Assembly: GCF_011398355.1 (NCBI RefSeq)
Contig: NZ_AP021889.1
Location: 868,001 to 932,000 of the forward strand
Direction of reading: 5' to 3'
Source: Thiosulfatimonas sediminis
Lineage (GTDB): Bacteria > Pseudomonadota > Gammaproteobacteria > Thiomicrospirales > Thiomicrospiraceae
Length of the DNA: 64,000 nt
How positions within the stretch are numbered: position 1 is the stretch's first letter; each line of letters begins with the position of its first letter. Below, piece by piece: positions 1 through 8,113 of this stretch. The position numbers and the translations under genes were made by a program. The notes beneath the pieces were generated by a model. It saw only the letters and a program-made list of their open reading frames with translations. It was not told the origin of the DNA and made no database searches.

Positions 1-390
1 GAATATGGCTCATACGCAGAAGCGGTCAAAGCTGTTGAGGTCGGTTTAGCCGCAAACCGTGGTGGTGCGCAAAAAGTGTATCGTATCGATATTCCTGGTA
101 AAGAGATGACTGTCTTTGGCGTAGCCCTGAAGTATAAAGATGCGGCGGACGGCAACATTGCACAAAAATTGAAAAAGGAGACGTCTCATAACGCGCATTT
201 CCCGTATGAAATTTTGGTATCCGGTGATGAGGTCATGGCGCTGAATGGTAAATTCCGTATCGCGATTAACTGGCCAAGTTTGTCGATGACCGGTGATGGG
301 AGTTTTATGAGTATTATGTCTGCTCCTGATCATATTACAGCGGCATTGACGGCGGTTGCGAAAAATAAAGAGGTCAGCATGGCGGAGTAA
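1..390 (+). CDS. C-terminal part of an unrecognised protein (cut by window edge)
   Basis: An open frame runs from the first base to a TAA at 388-390, giving 129 residues of a protein whose start lies outside the window. It is soluble-looking, with mixed charge, no membrane segment and no cysteine. Readable stretches include YRIDIPGKEM near the beginning and INWPSLSMTGDG in the last third. I do not recognise a family. A Rho-independent terminator follows about 80 bases downstream, so this is probably the last gene of its transcript. The reading frame is well supported by length and by codon use similar to htpG, but the function is unknown. Confidence 0.7.
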   Translation, partial: EYGSYAEAVKAVEVGLAANRGGAQKVYRIDIPGKEMTVFGVALKYKDAADGNIAQKLKKETSHNAHFPYEILVSGDEVMALNGKFRIAINWPSLSMTGDGSFMSIMSAPDHITAALTAVAKNKEVSMAE

Positions 391-467
391 TCGGACTCCG
401 CTCGATATAAAAAATTTTAGGATTGTGGGCGAAGCCATTTCCCAAAAATGGTAATCACCGTTCATCA

Positions 468-505
468 GCGCAGTATTCATTGAATTGAATCTGCGCTTTT
501 TTTGT
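468..505 (+). terminator. Rho-independent terminator
   Basis: GCGCAG (468-473) pairs with CTGCGC (491-496), the stem extends inward through ATTCA/TGAAT, and a run of T follows (497-503). It would end the transcript of the partial gene upstream and insulates htpG. Confidence 0.75.
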
Positions 506-512
506 TTTAGCC

Positions 513-541
513 CTTGAAAATCATCTGGCCTGTCTCCATAT
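513..541 (+). promoter_or_regulatory. sigma32-like heat-shock promoter of htpG
   Basis: CTTGAAA at 513-519 and CTCCATAT at 534-541 are separated by 14 bases. This is close to the known sigma32 (RpoH) consensus CTTGAAA-N(13-14)-CCCCATnT. It lies about 55 bases before the htpG start, and heat-shock control of htpG is established in enterobacteria. No competing sigma70 promoter is obvious. Confidence 0.65.
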
Positions 542-595
542 CTTTAAGCAGTTTACCCCTTATGAACTTTCCCTAATACGAATGGAGAAAATTGA

Positions 596-2488
596 ATGAG
601 CCATACTGAAACTCATGCTTTTCAGACAGAAGTGAATCAATTATTGAAGCTGATGATTCACGCGCTATACTCAAACAAAGAGATCTTTTTACGTGAATTG
701 GTGTCCAATGCCTCAGACGCGTTAGATAAATTACGCTTTGAAGCTGTGTCGAACGACGCACTGAATGAGGGAGAATCCGAGTTAGCTATTCAGGTGAGCT
801 TTGATAAGGATGCGCGCACCATTACGATTAGCGATAACGGTATTGGTATGACACGTGATGAAGTCATTGCCAATATTGGTACGATTGCTAATTCGGGCAC
901 GAAAAAATTCCTTGAGAACCTAAGCGGTGATCAAGCAAAAGACTCGAATTTGATTGGTCAATTTGGCGTCGGTTTCTATTCATCCTTTATTGTTGCCGAT
1001 GAAGTGGTGTTAGAGACCCGTAAAGCTGGTGCAGAGCTTGCGGACGGAACGCGCTGGGTTTCGAAAGGCGAAGGCGAATTTACCTTGGAAACCGTTGAAA
1101 AAGCCAGCAAAGGAACCTCGATTACGTTGCATATCAAAGAAGATATGAACGAGTTTCTTGACCGTTTCCGTTTGAAAAATATCATTTCAACTTATTCTGA
1201 TCACATTAATTTCCCAATCAAAATGCTCAAAACAGAATGGGATGAAGAAGCAAAAGTAGAGAAAGAAACCGCTGAATTTGAGCAGGTTAACAAAGCGACA
1301 GCATTGTGGACTCAGCCAAAATCAGAAATTTCAGAAGAAGATTACAGTAACTTCTATCAGACGATTTCTCATGATTTTAACGCGCCTTTAACACAAATTC
1401 ATAACCGCGTAGAGGGGACTTTAGAGTACACCTCGCTGTTGTATATCCCTGAAAAAGCGCCTTTTGATTTGTACGATCGTGATCGCCGTTACGGTTTAAA
1501 ACTCTATGTGAAGCGTGTCTTCATTATGGATGATGCTGAACATTTAATGCCCGCTTATCTGCGCTTTGTTCGAGGGGTGATTGATTCTGCGGATTTGCCG
1601 TTAAACGTATCGCGTGAGATTCTACAGAGCAATAAAGTGGTTGATAAGATTCGTTCAGCATCGGTTAAACGAGTGCTGGATGAGTTGGCTAAAATCGCCA
1701 AAGAAGACGATCAAAGCCGTTATCTAGGCTTCTGGAAACAGTTTGGTAATGTCTTAAAAGAAGGTTTGGTCGAGGACTTTGCCAATAAAGAGAAAATCGC
1801 TAAGTTGCTGCGTTTTGCTACAACACACACCGGTGATGCGGAACAAACCGTCTCTTTACAAAAATACCTTGATCGCTGTAAAGACGAGCAAGAGGCGATT
1901 TACTACATCGTTGCCGATAGCCACGCAGCCGCAAAAGGATCACCGCATCTTGAAGTGTTCCGCAAAAAAGGTATTGAGGTTTTATTGTTGTCTGACCGTA
2001 TTGATGAATGGTTGGTTAGCCACCTTGATGAGTTTGAGGGCAAGAAGCTTAAATCGATTACCGCGGCTGATTTAAAAGAGCTGGCGGAAGACGAAGCTGA
2101 AACCCTGTCTGAAGAAGACAAACAAGCGCGTGAAGCCTTGACGGAAAAAGTTAAGAATGCGTTGGCGGATGCCGTTTCTGATGTTCGCATTACGCATCGC
2201 TTAACAGATTCTCCGGCCTGTGTGGTGACGGCTGAGGGAGGGATTTCTTCCCATATGGCGCGTATGATGGAGCAGATGGGGCAATCGCTGCCTAAGCAGC
2301 CACCGGTACTGGAACTTAATCCAGAACACGTGCTTGTGAAAAAGCTTGAACAGATGGAAGATGCCGATAAGTTGCAACAATGGGCATTGTTCTTGTTAGA
2401 GCAAGCTCAACTTGCTGACGGTGAACCGTTGGCTGAGCCAGGCGTGTTTATTAAACGAATGAACAGTTTGTTAGCCGAAGTAATGTGA
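596..2488 (+). CDS. htpG: Molecular chaperone HtpG (bacterial Hsp90)
   Basis: The product is 630 residues, the usual HtpG length. It is a homodimeric cytosolic ATP-dependent chaperone that remodels late folding intermediates together with DnaK. The N-terminal GHKL ATPase domain shows the family signature around residues 22-45 ([18 protein letters not shown]), the ATP-binding motif DNGIGM near residue 80, and the glycine-rich lid GQFGVGFYS near 122. The middle domain carries SDHINFPI and the conserved LNVSREILQ segment near 336. The C-terminal dimerisation domain is complete. The ATG at 596 has GGAGAA about ten bases upstream. The gene is monocistronic, between its own heat-shock promoter and a strong terminator shared with the convergent kinase gene. 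Confidence 0.98.
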
Positions 2489-2670
2489 TCAACACATATT
2501 TAAGGTTAAGGGAGACACAGAATAATTCCAAATGCCTTCAAGCACAGAACAATTTGACTGGACACGCAACACAGTGCAGTTGAATTGCTCAAAGTCCCTA
2601 AGGGAGAGGCTTGCAAGGATTACTTCTCGTTGAAGTTAATTGAGACTTATTCTGCCTATCTCTAAGATAA
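2489..2670. other. Intergenic stretch with possible gene remnant
   Basis: There are 180 bases between the htpG stop and the shared terminator. A short frame starts at ATG 2532 and ends at 2633 (33 codons). A second frame (about 2562-2660) encodes a peptide ending LKLIETYSAYL. The two overlap and could be pieces of one frameshifted small gene, but neither has a good ribosome binding site and no family is recognised. Confidence 0.25.
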
Positions 2671-2707
2671 AGCGGCGCTGAAACCCAGTTTCAGCGCCGC
2701 TTTTTTA
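2669..2707. terminator. Bidirectional terminator between htpG and the H-NOX kinase
   Basis: A perfect 13-bp stem AGCGGCGCTGAAA / TTTCAGCGCCGCT with a 4-base loop is followed by T6 on the plus strand and by TTTATCTT on the minus strand. It can serve both htpG and the converging kinase gene, whose stop codon touches it. Confidence 0.9.
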
Positions 2708-4117
2708 TCAAGAGTGCGGTAGAAATTTCTGCAAAATACTTTTTATCGTGTCAATTGAAAAAGGTTTGCAGATGAAATCATCCATGCCTGCCTGAAAGGC
2801 CATGCTACGGTCTTCTTCAGAGCTGTTCGCGGTTAGCGCCAAAATCGGTAAATGCAAATTTTTACTGCGTAGAATGCGCGTGGCATCGTAACCTGACATC
2901 TCCGGCATTTGGCAGTCCATCAGCACTAAATCGTAATCGTGCATGACAGATAATTTGTCAATCGCGTCAAAGCCACTTGGCGAAAGGGTCACTTCAAACT
3001 CTAAGGCGTGAAGCGTTTTTTCACCCACCAGACGGTTGACCGCATTGTCATCGACCAGCAAAATATGCCCCTTGCTTTTTGCTTTATCAGATTTCAATAC
3101 CTCGCTGTGACCTTCCTCTTGTAGATTTAAGGCGTCATTAAAGTGTTCATTTAGAACCTGTGTGGTGCGTGAATAATCGTATTCATCGCCTTCGAAATAA
3201 TCGGCGCTTTGCAGCGGTAAAATCGCACTGAAACAAGAGCCGCTACCCAGTTTACTACTGACATGAACTTTACCGTTCATGATTTCAACAATCCGCTTAG
3301 TAATGACTAATCCCAATCCTGTGCCGCCATACTTTCGGGTGGTTGAGGTATCGACTTGTGAGAAATCTTTAAACAGTAAGTCGAGTTTCTCCTGTGGTAT
3401 TCCTACGCCGCTGTCACATACGGAGAAGTTAATCCACTGCGCTTGTTGCATGACATTCAATTGCACACTACCGAATTCAGTAAACTTAATGCCGTTGCTG
3501 AGGTAATTGTTGAGAATCTGCGTAATGCGCGTTGGGTCACTGTGCACGTATTGCGGTACTTCTTTGTCGATATGCAGATTAATTTCAATATTTTTGAGGT
3601 GCGCGCGGCGCATAAAGCTTAAATGGATTTGGTGTAGTAATTTGCGCAGGTCAAAAGTGATTGTTTCAATCCGCATCTGGCCAGCCTCGATTTTTGAGAA
3701 GTCGAGAATGTCATTGATAATATTGAGCAGTGTTTTAGAAGAGTGTTGTGCAATGCTTAGAAGTTGGGTTTTATCATCGCCATTGTCTACTTTCAGCAAG
3801 TCTAAAACGCTAATAATGCCATTTAAAGGGGTGCGGATTTCATGGCTCATCGTTGCGACAAATTTCGATTTGATTTGACTTAGATATATCGCGTTGTTTT
3901 TTTCTGCTTCCAATTCTTTCGTGCGTTTAATGACTTGTTTTTCCAGTGATTGGCTCAACGCTTGAAGGGATTGATTGCTTTGATACAGTTCGAGTGACTT
4001 CGATTCTAAGAGACGCTCGGCTTCTTTACGTGCGCGCTTTTCACGCTCAAAACGGCGCTCGAGTTGTGCCAGTGACTTTTCTAGCTCGGCAAGGTGTTCT
4101 GGCGATGGCGCACTCAT
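2708..4117 (-). CDS. H-NOX-associated hybrid histidine kinase (HisKA-HATPase-REC)
   Basis: The 469-residue cytosolic kinase has no membrane segment. Residues 1-85 form a charged coiled coil. The HisKA dimerisation domain follows with the phospho-acceptor His92 in [10 protein letters not shown], then a HATPase_c domain with N-box-like [11 protein letters not shown]1 DSGVGI and G2 GGTGLGL. A C-terminal receiver domain (from about 350) has LLVDDN, the phospho-Asp in LVLMDCQMP and the lysine in CKPF. The ATG at 4117 is preceded by AAGGGGGC and lies only nine bases after the stop of the H-NOX gene, so the two are surely co-transcribed. The lack of its own sensor domain fits the known H-NOX/kinase pairs, in which NO bound to H-NOX controls autophosphorylation. 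The output partner (Hpt or response regulator) is not adjacent. Confidence 0.93.
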   Translation of the reverse strand: MSAPSPEHLAELEKSLAQLERRFEREKRARKEAERLLESKSLELYQSNQSLQALSQSLEKQVIKRTKELEAEKNNAIYLSQIKSKFVATMSHEIRTPLNGIISVLDLLKVDNGDDKTQLLSIAQHSSKTLLNIINDILDFSKIEAGQMRIETITFDLRKLLHQIHLSFMRRAHLKNIEINLHIDKEVPQYVHSDPTRITQILNNYLSNGIKFTEFGSVQLNVMQQAQWINFSVCDSGVGIPQEKLDLLFKDFSQVDTSTTRKYGGTGLGLVITKRIVEIMNGKVHVSSKLGSGSCFSAILPLQSADYFEGDEYDYSRTTQVLNEHFNDALNLQEEGHSEVLKSDKAKSKGHILLVDDNAVNRLVGEKTLHALEFEVTLSPSGFDAIDKLSVMHDYDLVLMDCQMPEMSGYDATRILRSKNLHLPILALTANSSEEDRSMAFQAGMDDFICKPFSIDTIKSILQKFLPHS

Positions 4118-4126
4118 TGAGCCCCC

Positions 4127-4678
4127 TTAGGCATGGTCTTCTTTCTTTGTTAGGGTAAAAACCACAAAGCTTTTATGATCGCTGGAACGATCCTCCATTT
4201 CAATGTCGATGTTTTCCTTGAAATAGCTTGCGCTGCCGCGAATTAAACCGTAGGCGAGTGCCGAGAAAGGACGGTTAGAGCGATAAATAAGCTGCATACT
4301 TTGTCCACTTTGTTGACTATCAAAAGAGGGTAATTCTGCTTCTGGATAGAGCTTTTTGACCTCAATATGCACTTTGTTTTCAATGGTATCCAGAAAATCA
4401 AAACAGTTATTCACGTTTTCAAAAAACTGTGGATAAAGTGCTAAAAATCGTTGCAGCAGGTGTTCCCCAAAAAGTGTGACTAAATCTTCCACAGCAATGC
4501 CACTGTGTTCACTGAGTTTGCCGACTAAGGTAATTAATTCGGTATGATCATAGGTGCCGACTTGGGTGTAGGCGCCCTGAGAAGGAAGATTTGATTCCTC
4601 GATGATGTTATCAGCCATTTCTAGGCCGAACTTATCTTCAACCAATTCGATAAATTCTGAAAAAACGATACCTTTCAC
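4127..4678 (-). CDS. H-NOX heme nitric oxide/oxygen binding protein
   Basis: The 183-residue soluble heme sensor starts MKGIVFSEFIELVEDKFG, the classic H-NOX N-terminus. The proximal heme ligand His104 lies in VHIEVKKLYPEAELP, and the invariant heme-propionate triad Tyr132-x-Ser134-x-Arg136 is present as YRSNR. Length and motifs match stand-alone bacterial H-NOX proteins, which bind NO and regulate a partner kinase or cyclic-di-GMP enzyme. The start codon is GTG at 4678 with GGGGA a few bases upstream. It is the first gene of a two-gene operon with the hybrid kinase downstream. I see no distal-pocket feature that would clearly argue for O2 rather than NO binding. Confidence 0.95.
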   Translation of the reverse strand: MKGIVFSEFIELVEDKFGLEMADNIIEESNLPSQGAYTQVGTYDHTELITLVGKLSEHSGIAVEDLVTLFGEHLLQRFLALYPQFFENVNNCFDFLDTIENKVHIEVKKLYPEAELPSFDSQQSGQSMQLIYRSNRPFSALAYGLIRGSASYFKENIDIEMEDRSSDHKSFVVFTLTKKEDHA

Positions 4679-5039
4679 TGTTGAATCCCCAAGGGTTGAT
4701 TGAATAATTTAGTTTTATCAGCTTAGCATAGAGACGATTTCAGAGGCGTTCTAAACCGCTCGATTTTATAGGATAAATGAATAGGAATTGCTATCAATTA
4801 ACTTTTGATTTTACACAAGTTCTGTTGGCAACTTAGCCCCATATAAAGAAGAATTTAGCTTGCCTTCACTAGGGCGTTAAAAAAATATGCAGAAAACCTA
4901 GCTGATTGTGTTGTTGATTTTTAGCGGTGGTTTTATGCTAAGAAGAAGTGAATACATTCACTTTGGTTTTCGCGTGGCGCTGGAATGCTCAGCAACGCCA
5001 TCCGTTATAAGTAAATGTCCACGAATGTTGAGTTACGAA
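4679..5039. other. Divergent intergenic region (H-NOX operon / amidase)
   Basis: This A+T-rich region must hold the divergent promoters. An in-frame extension of the amidase gene back to 4908 is open, but its sequence does not look like the family, so I treat it as untranslated. No hairpin or riboswitch motif is evident. Confidence 0.4.
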
Positions 5040-5789
5040 ATGTCTAAAATTTGCATAACACTTTGCCAGTTTTCGCCTGATTGGCAAGCGCCAAAGCTCA
5101 GTTGCCAGCGCTTGCAAAACCAGCTGGCATCAATTCCGACCTGCGATTTATTAATTCTGCCAGAGATGTTTGCTAGCGGTTTTTCAATGCAGCCGCAGCA
5201 ATTTGTCGAGTCATATTCGGTCGTTTCATTTTTGCAGGATTTAGCTGTGCAGCGCAACGAGTCAATTATTGCTGGCGTGGCTGAAAAGCATGATACAGCA
5301 TTCCAGAATAACGCTTTGGCCGTCAATCCATATGGCCAGATTTTGTTGCGTTATCAAAAGCAGCGCTGTTTTACCTATGCAGGAGAGCAAGAGGTCTATC
5401 AGGCTGGAAAGCAGGCCGGCATCGTTGAGGTTGCCGGAGTAAAAACCGCACTGTTTGTCTGTTATGACTTACGTTTTCCGGAATTATTTCGAGCGCCTGC
5501 ACAACAGATAGAGATGATGGTGGTGCTGGCTAATTGGCCGCAAGAGCGCCAAGCGCATTGGTCGGCATTATTACAAGCCCGAGCGATTGAGAATCAATGT
5601 TTTGTGATTGGGGTTAACCGAATCGGCGAGGATGGCAATGGGCTGCATTACGCTGGCGGCTCGATGGTGATAAATCCCGATGGGGTGGTGATAACGAAAC
5701 TGGCGAATGAGTCGATTGCGCAAGTCATCATTGATTTGGATGAGGTTGCGCAACAGCGCCAAAAATTTGATTTTTTGGCGGATTATTAA
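5040..5789 (+). CDS. Nitrilase-superfamily omega-amidase (YafV/Nit2-like)
   Basis: Starting at ATG 5040 the product is 249 residues (MSKICITLCQFSPDW), the normal size of YafV/Nit2-type omega-amidases. These hydrolyse 2-oxoglutaramate or 2-oxosuccinamate after glutamine transamination (established for the family). The catalytic triad of the carbon-nitrogen hydrolase fold is visible: Glu in LLILPEMFASGF, Lys in RYQKQRCF, and Cys in FVCYDLRFPE. PEMFASGFSM is characteristic of the YafV subgroup. The frame is open 44 codons further upstream, but those residues have no family similarity. It converges on the mutS operon with only four bases between the stop codons. Confidence 0.85.
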   Translation: MSKICITLCQFSPDWQAPKLSCQRLQNQLASIPTCDLLILPEMFASGFSMQPQQFVESYSVVSFLQDLAVQRNESIIAGVAEKHDTAFQNNALAVNPYGQILLRYQKQRCFTYAGEQEVYQAGKQAGIVEVAGVKTALFVCYDLRFPELFRAPAQQIEMMVVLANWPQERQAHWSALLQARAIENQCFVIGVNRIGEDGNGLHYAGGSMVINPDGVVITKLANESIAQVIIDLDEVAQQRQKFDFLADY

Positions 5790-5793
5790 GTTT

Positions 5794-6354
5794 TTAATTA
5801 GACGAGAAAAGATGCGGAAACAGAGATCGTTTCTGTTCATCGGTTAAGTTTTGCACCGTGTCGATGTTGTTGGCAAAAATCGTTTCAGGGTCTTCCGGAT
5901 AATGCTGTAAAGCCTTTTCCAAACTGGCTTCACGCAAAATATGGAGCAACGGATAGGGCGCACGATTCGTCAGGTTTTCTGCATCGTCTGCAGCGGTGTC
6001 GGCAAATTGATAATGTGGATGAAAGCTCGCAATTTGCACTGCGCCTTGCCAGTTTTGTTGTGCCAATAAAGCATCTACCCAATCGAGAAACTGATTGTAG
6101 TCTTCAAATGTCTGTAAATAATCAGTCACGGCGATGATGGTGGTATCGCGTTCTGCGGCAGGGCGCGCTAATAAGTCAGTAATTTCAGTGGCTAAATCGG
6201 TTAATAAGTCAGCATCGTTGGTTGCTCGGCTGATTGCTATATGCACTTGTCCTTTTTGCCATGGGTGTTTGGCAAACGGGCATAAGTTTAAGCCGATGAC
6301 CACCTGCTCAAGCCAGTGCTCAAGCTGTTGGTGAATATCGTGTTCTGATTTCAT
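5794..6354 (-). CDS. DUF1415 family protein
   Basis: The 186-residue soluble protein matches the DUF1415 pattern: near its N-terminus GLNLCPFAKHPW, then a central FEDYNQFLDWVD segment and the conserved FHPHYQFA followed by NRAPYPLLHILRE. The molecular role of this proteobacterial family is unknown. The conserved Cys and His residues suggest a catalytic or metal-binding site, but that is inference. Its ATG overlaps the stop of the preceding gene (6351) by four bases, so it is translationally coupled as the last gene of the mutS operon. Confidence 0.8.
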   Translation of the reverse strand: MKSEHDIHQQLEHWLEQVVIGLNLCPFAKHPWQKGQVHIAISRATNDADLLTDLATEITDLLARPAAERDTTIIAVTDYLQTFEDYNQFLDWVDALLAQQNWQGAVQIASFHPHYQFADTAADDAENLTNRAPYPLLHILREASLEKALQHYPEDPETIFANNIDTVQNLTDEQKRSLFPHLFSSN

Positions 6355-7190
6355 AAAGGGTTCACTATGTGTTGGCGAAGCAAAGAGGCATTGTCAAGGC
6401 GCTGGACATCGGTTTTGGCCAGTTCTTGGATTTGGCTGGCAGAGTAATCTGTTGCATGATAGACAAATTGCAGATATTCATCACCGGCTTGTAAAAAATG
6501 TTGTTGGGCAAATTCGCTGTATTGAGTTGCCCCCAGTGAAACTAAAAATTGTCTTGGAAAACCAGCGGCATGAATAATTTGATTAAGATTTTCTAAAGGT
6601 CCAAAGTTCGCTTGATGATTAAATTTATCTTTCATCCAGTCGAGTAGTTGCTGATGAAAGTAGCAGTAACTGGCGACGGCGCTGTCAATCCCATACGTGT
6701 GTATCGTGCCATCACGTTTTAAAAAAGAGGCTATGCGATAATCGTCCAATACGCCACCTTGGTCAAGGTTGTTGAGTTTGATGAACTGTTGACTCAACCC
6801 TTTGGAGTGTGCGCCCCAGTTTTTTTTGTCGCTGATTTTACGCGCATTAGGCCGGCGAATTGAGCAGTCGTTAAAAGCGCTAAATGCTTGTGGCTGCAAG
6901 CTGACAATTTTGCCAAACTGATAGGTGACGGCAAATAGGACACATATTTCTGGTTCGGCTTGTAAATGGGCGTTATCCCCTAAATCGGCCGGTAGAATAA
7001 TCTGTGTGTCACTAAAAGGATAGATTCCCAAGCGCCCGGTTGAATGCGGCACATAAAATGGAAAAATTCCTTTCGGTGCTGAAGCACTGTCGGTTTTGAC
7101 ATGAACAAAATCCGGTGTTTCGCCAGCTTGTTCAAGGTGGCCGGCAAAGTTTCCGGCGATGCCTAATCCAAGTACTTTGCTTAAATCCAT
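6351..7190 (-). CDS. Conserved protein, FAH-like fold suspected (possibly DUF5718)
   Basis: The 279-residue soluble protein starts MDLSKVLGLGIAGNFAGHLEQAGE. The segments GIFPFYVP, AEPEICVLFAV and FNDCSIRRPNARKIS followed by KNWGAHSKG recall fumarylacetoacetate hydrolase-type enzymes, where similar positions hold metal-binding acids and a catalytic lysine. From memory it fits the uncharacterised DUF5718 group, but I cannot verify this. It is the third gene of the mutS operon, 18 bases after the thioredoxin-like gene and overlapping the DUF1415 gene by four bases. Substrate and role are unknown. Confidence 0.6.
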   Translation of the reverse strand: MDLSKVLGLGIAGNFAGHLEQAGETPDFVHVKTDSASAPKGIFPFYVPHSTGRLGIYPFSDTQIILPADLGDNAHLQAEPEICVLFAVTYQFGKIVSLQPQAFSAFNDCSIRRPNARKISDKKNWGAHSKGLSQQFIKLNNLDQGGVLDDYRIASFLKRDGTIHTYGIDSAVASYCYFHQQLLDWMKDKFNHQANFGPLENLNQIIHAAGFPRQFLVSLGATQYSEFAQQHFLQAGDEYLQFVYHATDYSASQIQELAKTDVQRLDNASLLRQHIVNPL

Positions 7191-7208
7191 GCGTTTTCCT
7201 TTTGTGCT

Positions 7209-8102
7209 TTAGAACAGCAGATTTTGCATCTGACGACGAAGCCCCGGGACTTTTTGCGGCGCTTTAATTTCGATAATCGCTAATAGCTTTAGAAAAGAGG
7301 CTTGCGCTTTAGATTTGGTGTCGTTTGGTTGTTGCTGTGAAATTTGCAAAATTTTTAACAAAGCTTCTGCACCGGATTCTTCTTGGCCATGCAGAATCAA
7401 AATGGATGACAATTGAAACAGTGCTTCCAGTCCCTGTGCCGATTGTACCCCTTGTTGCTGCAAAATGTGTTGTACGGTTTGAATATCCGGCCCATCATTC
7501 GCTAATTCTGAAAAATAGAATATCGCTTCTGCTTGTTTGCCTTGGGCTGATTTTTGCACGTTTTCGCCTAGGCCGTTGAAGATTTCCCGTGCCGCGTCGG
7601 TCTGGCCGGTTTTGAGGTAGAAGTCGATCATATCAAACAGAATGTTGTAGTTTTCTGGTTCGAGTTGATTGGCTTGTTTCAGGCAGTCAAAAGCGCCGAT
7701 TGTGTCCCCTTGCGCCGCGAACTGTTTCGCTTGTATGCGTAAGCGGTCGGTCTCACTCTCTTCAAGATGTGGGCGCATAAAGCTTTCGCACACCTCTTCG
7801 GTCATGGTCTCATTGAGAATCCCATAGGCGGTACCGTTTTTTATCAGCTTGGCGTAAGGCAGTTTGGATTCGTCCACGGCAAACTGTGTGCTGAGCATGA
7901 TTTGCTCTTCAATCTGCAGTTTGCCAAGGATGAATTTGCCAGGGTATTTTTCTGCCAATGCTTCCCAAATTTCGACATTTTGCACTGATTCGGCGTGCTC
8001 AGGGTGCCAAAAAATTAGAACCACTGGTAAGCGGATAGAGGCGTCAACAACGAGAGTTGAAAAGTTTTCACTATTGATGTCGGCAATAAATGCTTCGTTC
8101 AT
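7209..8102 (-). CDS. CnoX/YbbN-like thioredoxin-TPR co-chaperone
   Basis: The 297-residue protein has an N-terminal thioredoxin-fold domain (about 1-112) followed by tetratricopeptide-like helices (GAFDCLKQANQLEPENYNIL and similar). That is the architecture of CnoX/YbbN, a holdase that passes oxidation-sensitive proteins to chaperones. Where a thioredoxin has WCxxC this protein reads WHPEHAES, so it has no redox-active cysteine pair and should not act as a disulfide reductase. It lies 11 bases downstream of mutS in the same operon. The family assignment is by architecture. Confidence 0.78.
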   Translation of the reverse strand: MNEAFIADINSENFSTLVVDASIRLPVVLIFWHPEHAESVQNVEIWEALAEKYPGKFILGKLQIEEQIMLSTQFAVDESKLPYAKLIKNGTAYGILNETMTEEVCESFMRPHLEESETDRLRIQAKQFAAQGDTIGAFDCLKQANQLEPENYNILFDMIDFYLKTGQTDAAREIFNGLGENVQKSAQGKQAEAIFYFSELANDGPDIQTVQHILQQQGVQSAQGLEALFQLSSILILHGQEESGAEALLKILQISQQQPNDTKSKAQASFLKLLAIIEIKAPQKVPGLRRQMQNLLF

Positions 8103-8113
8103 CGCAGTTTCCT

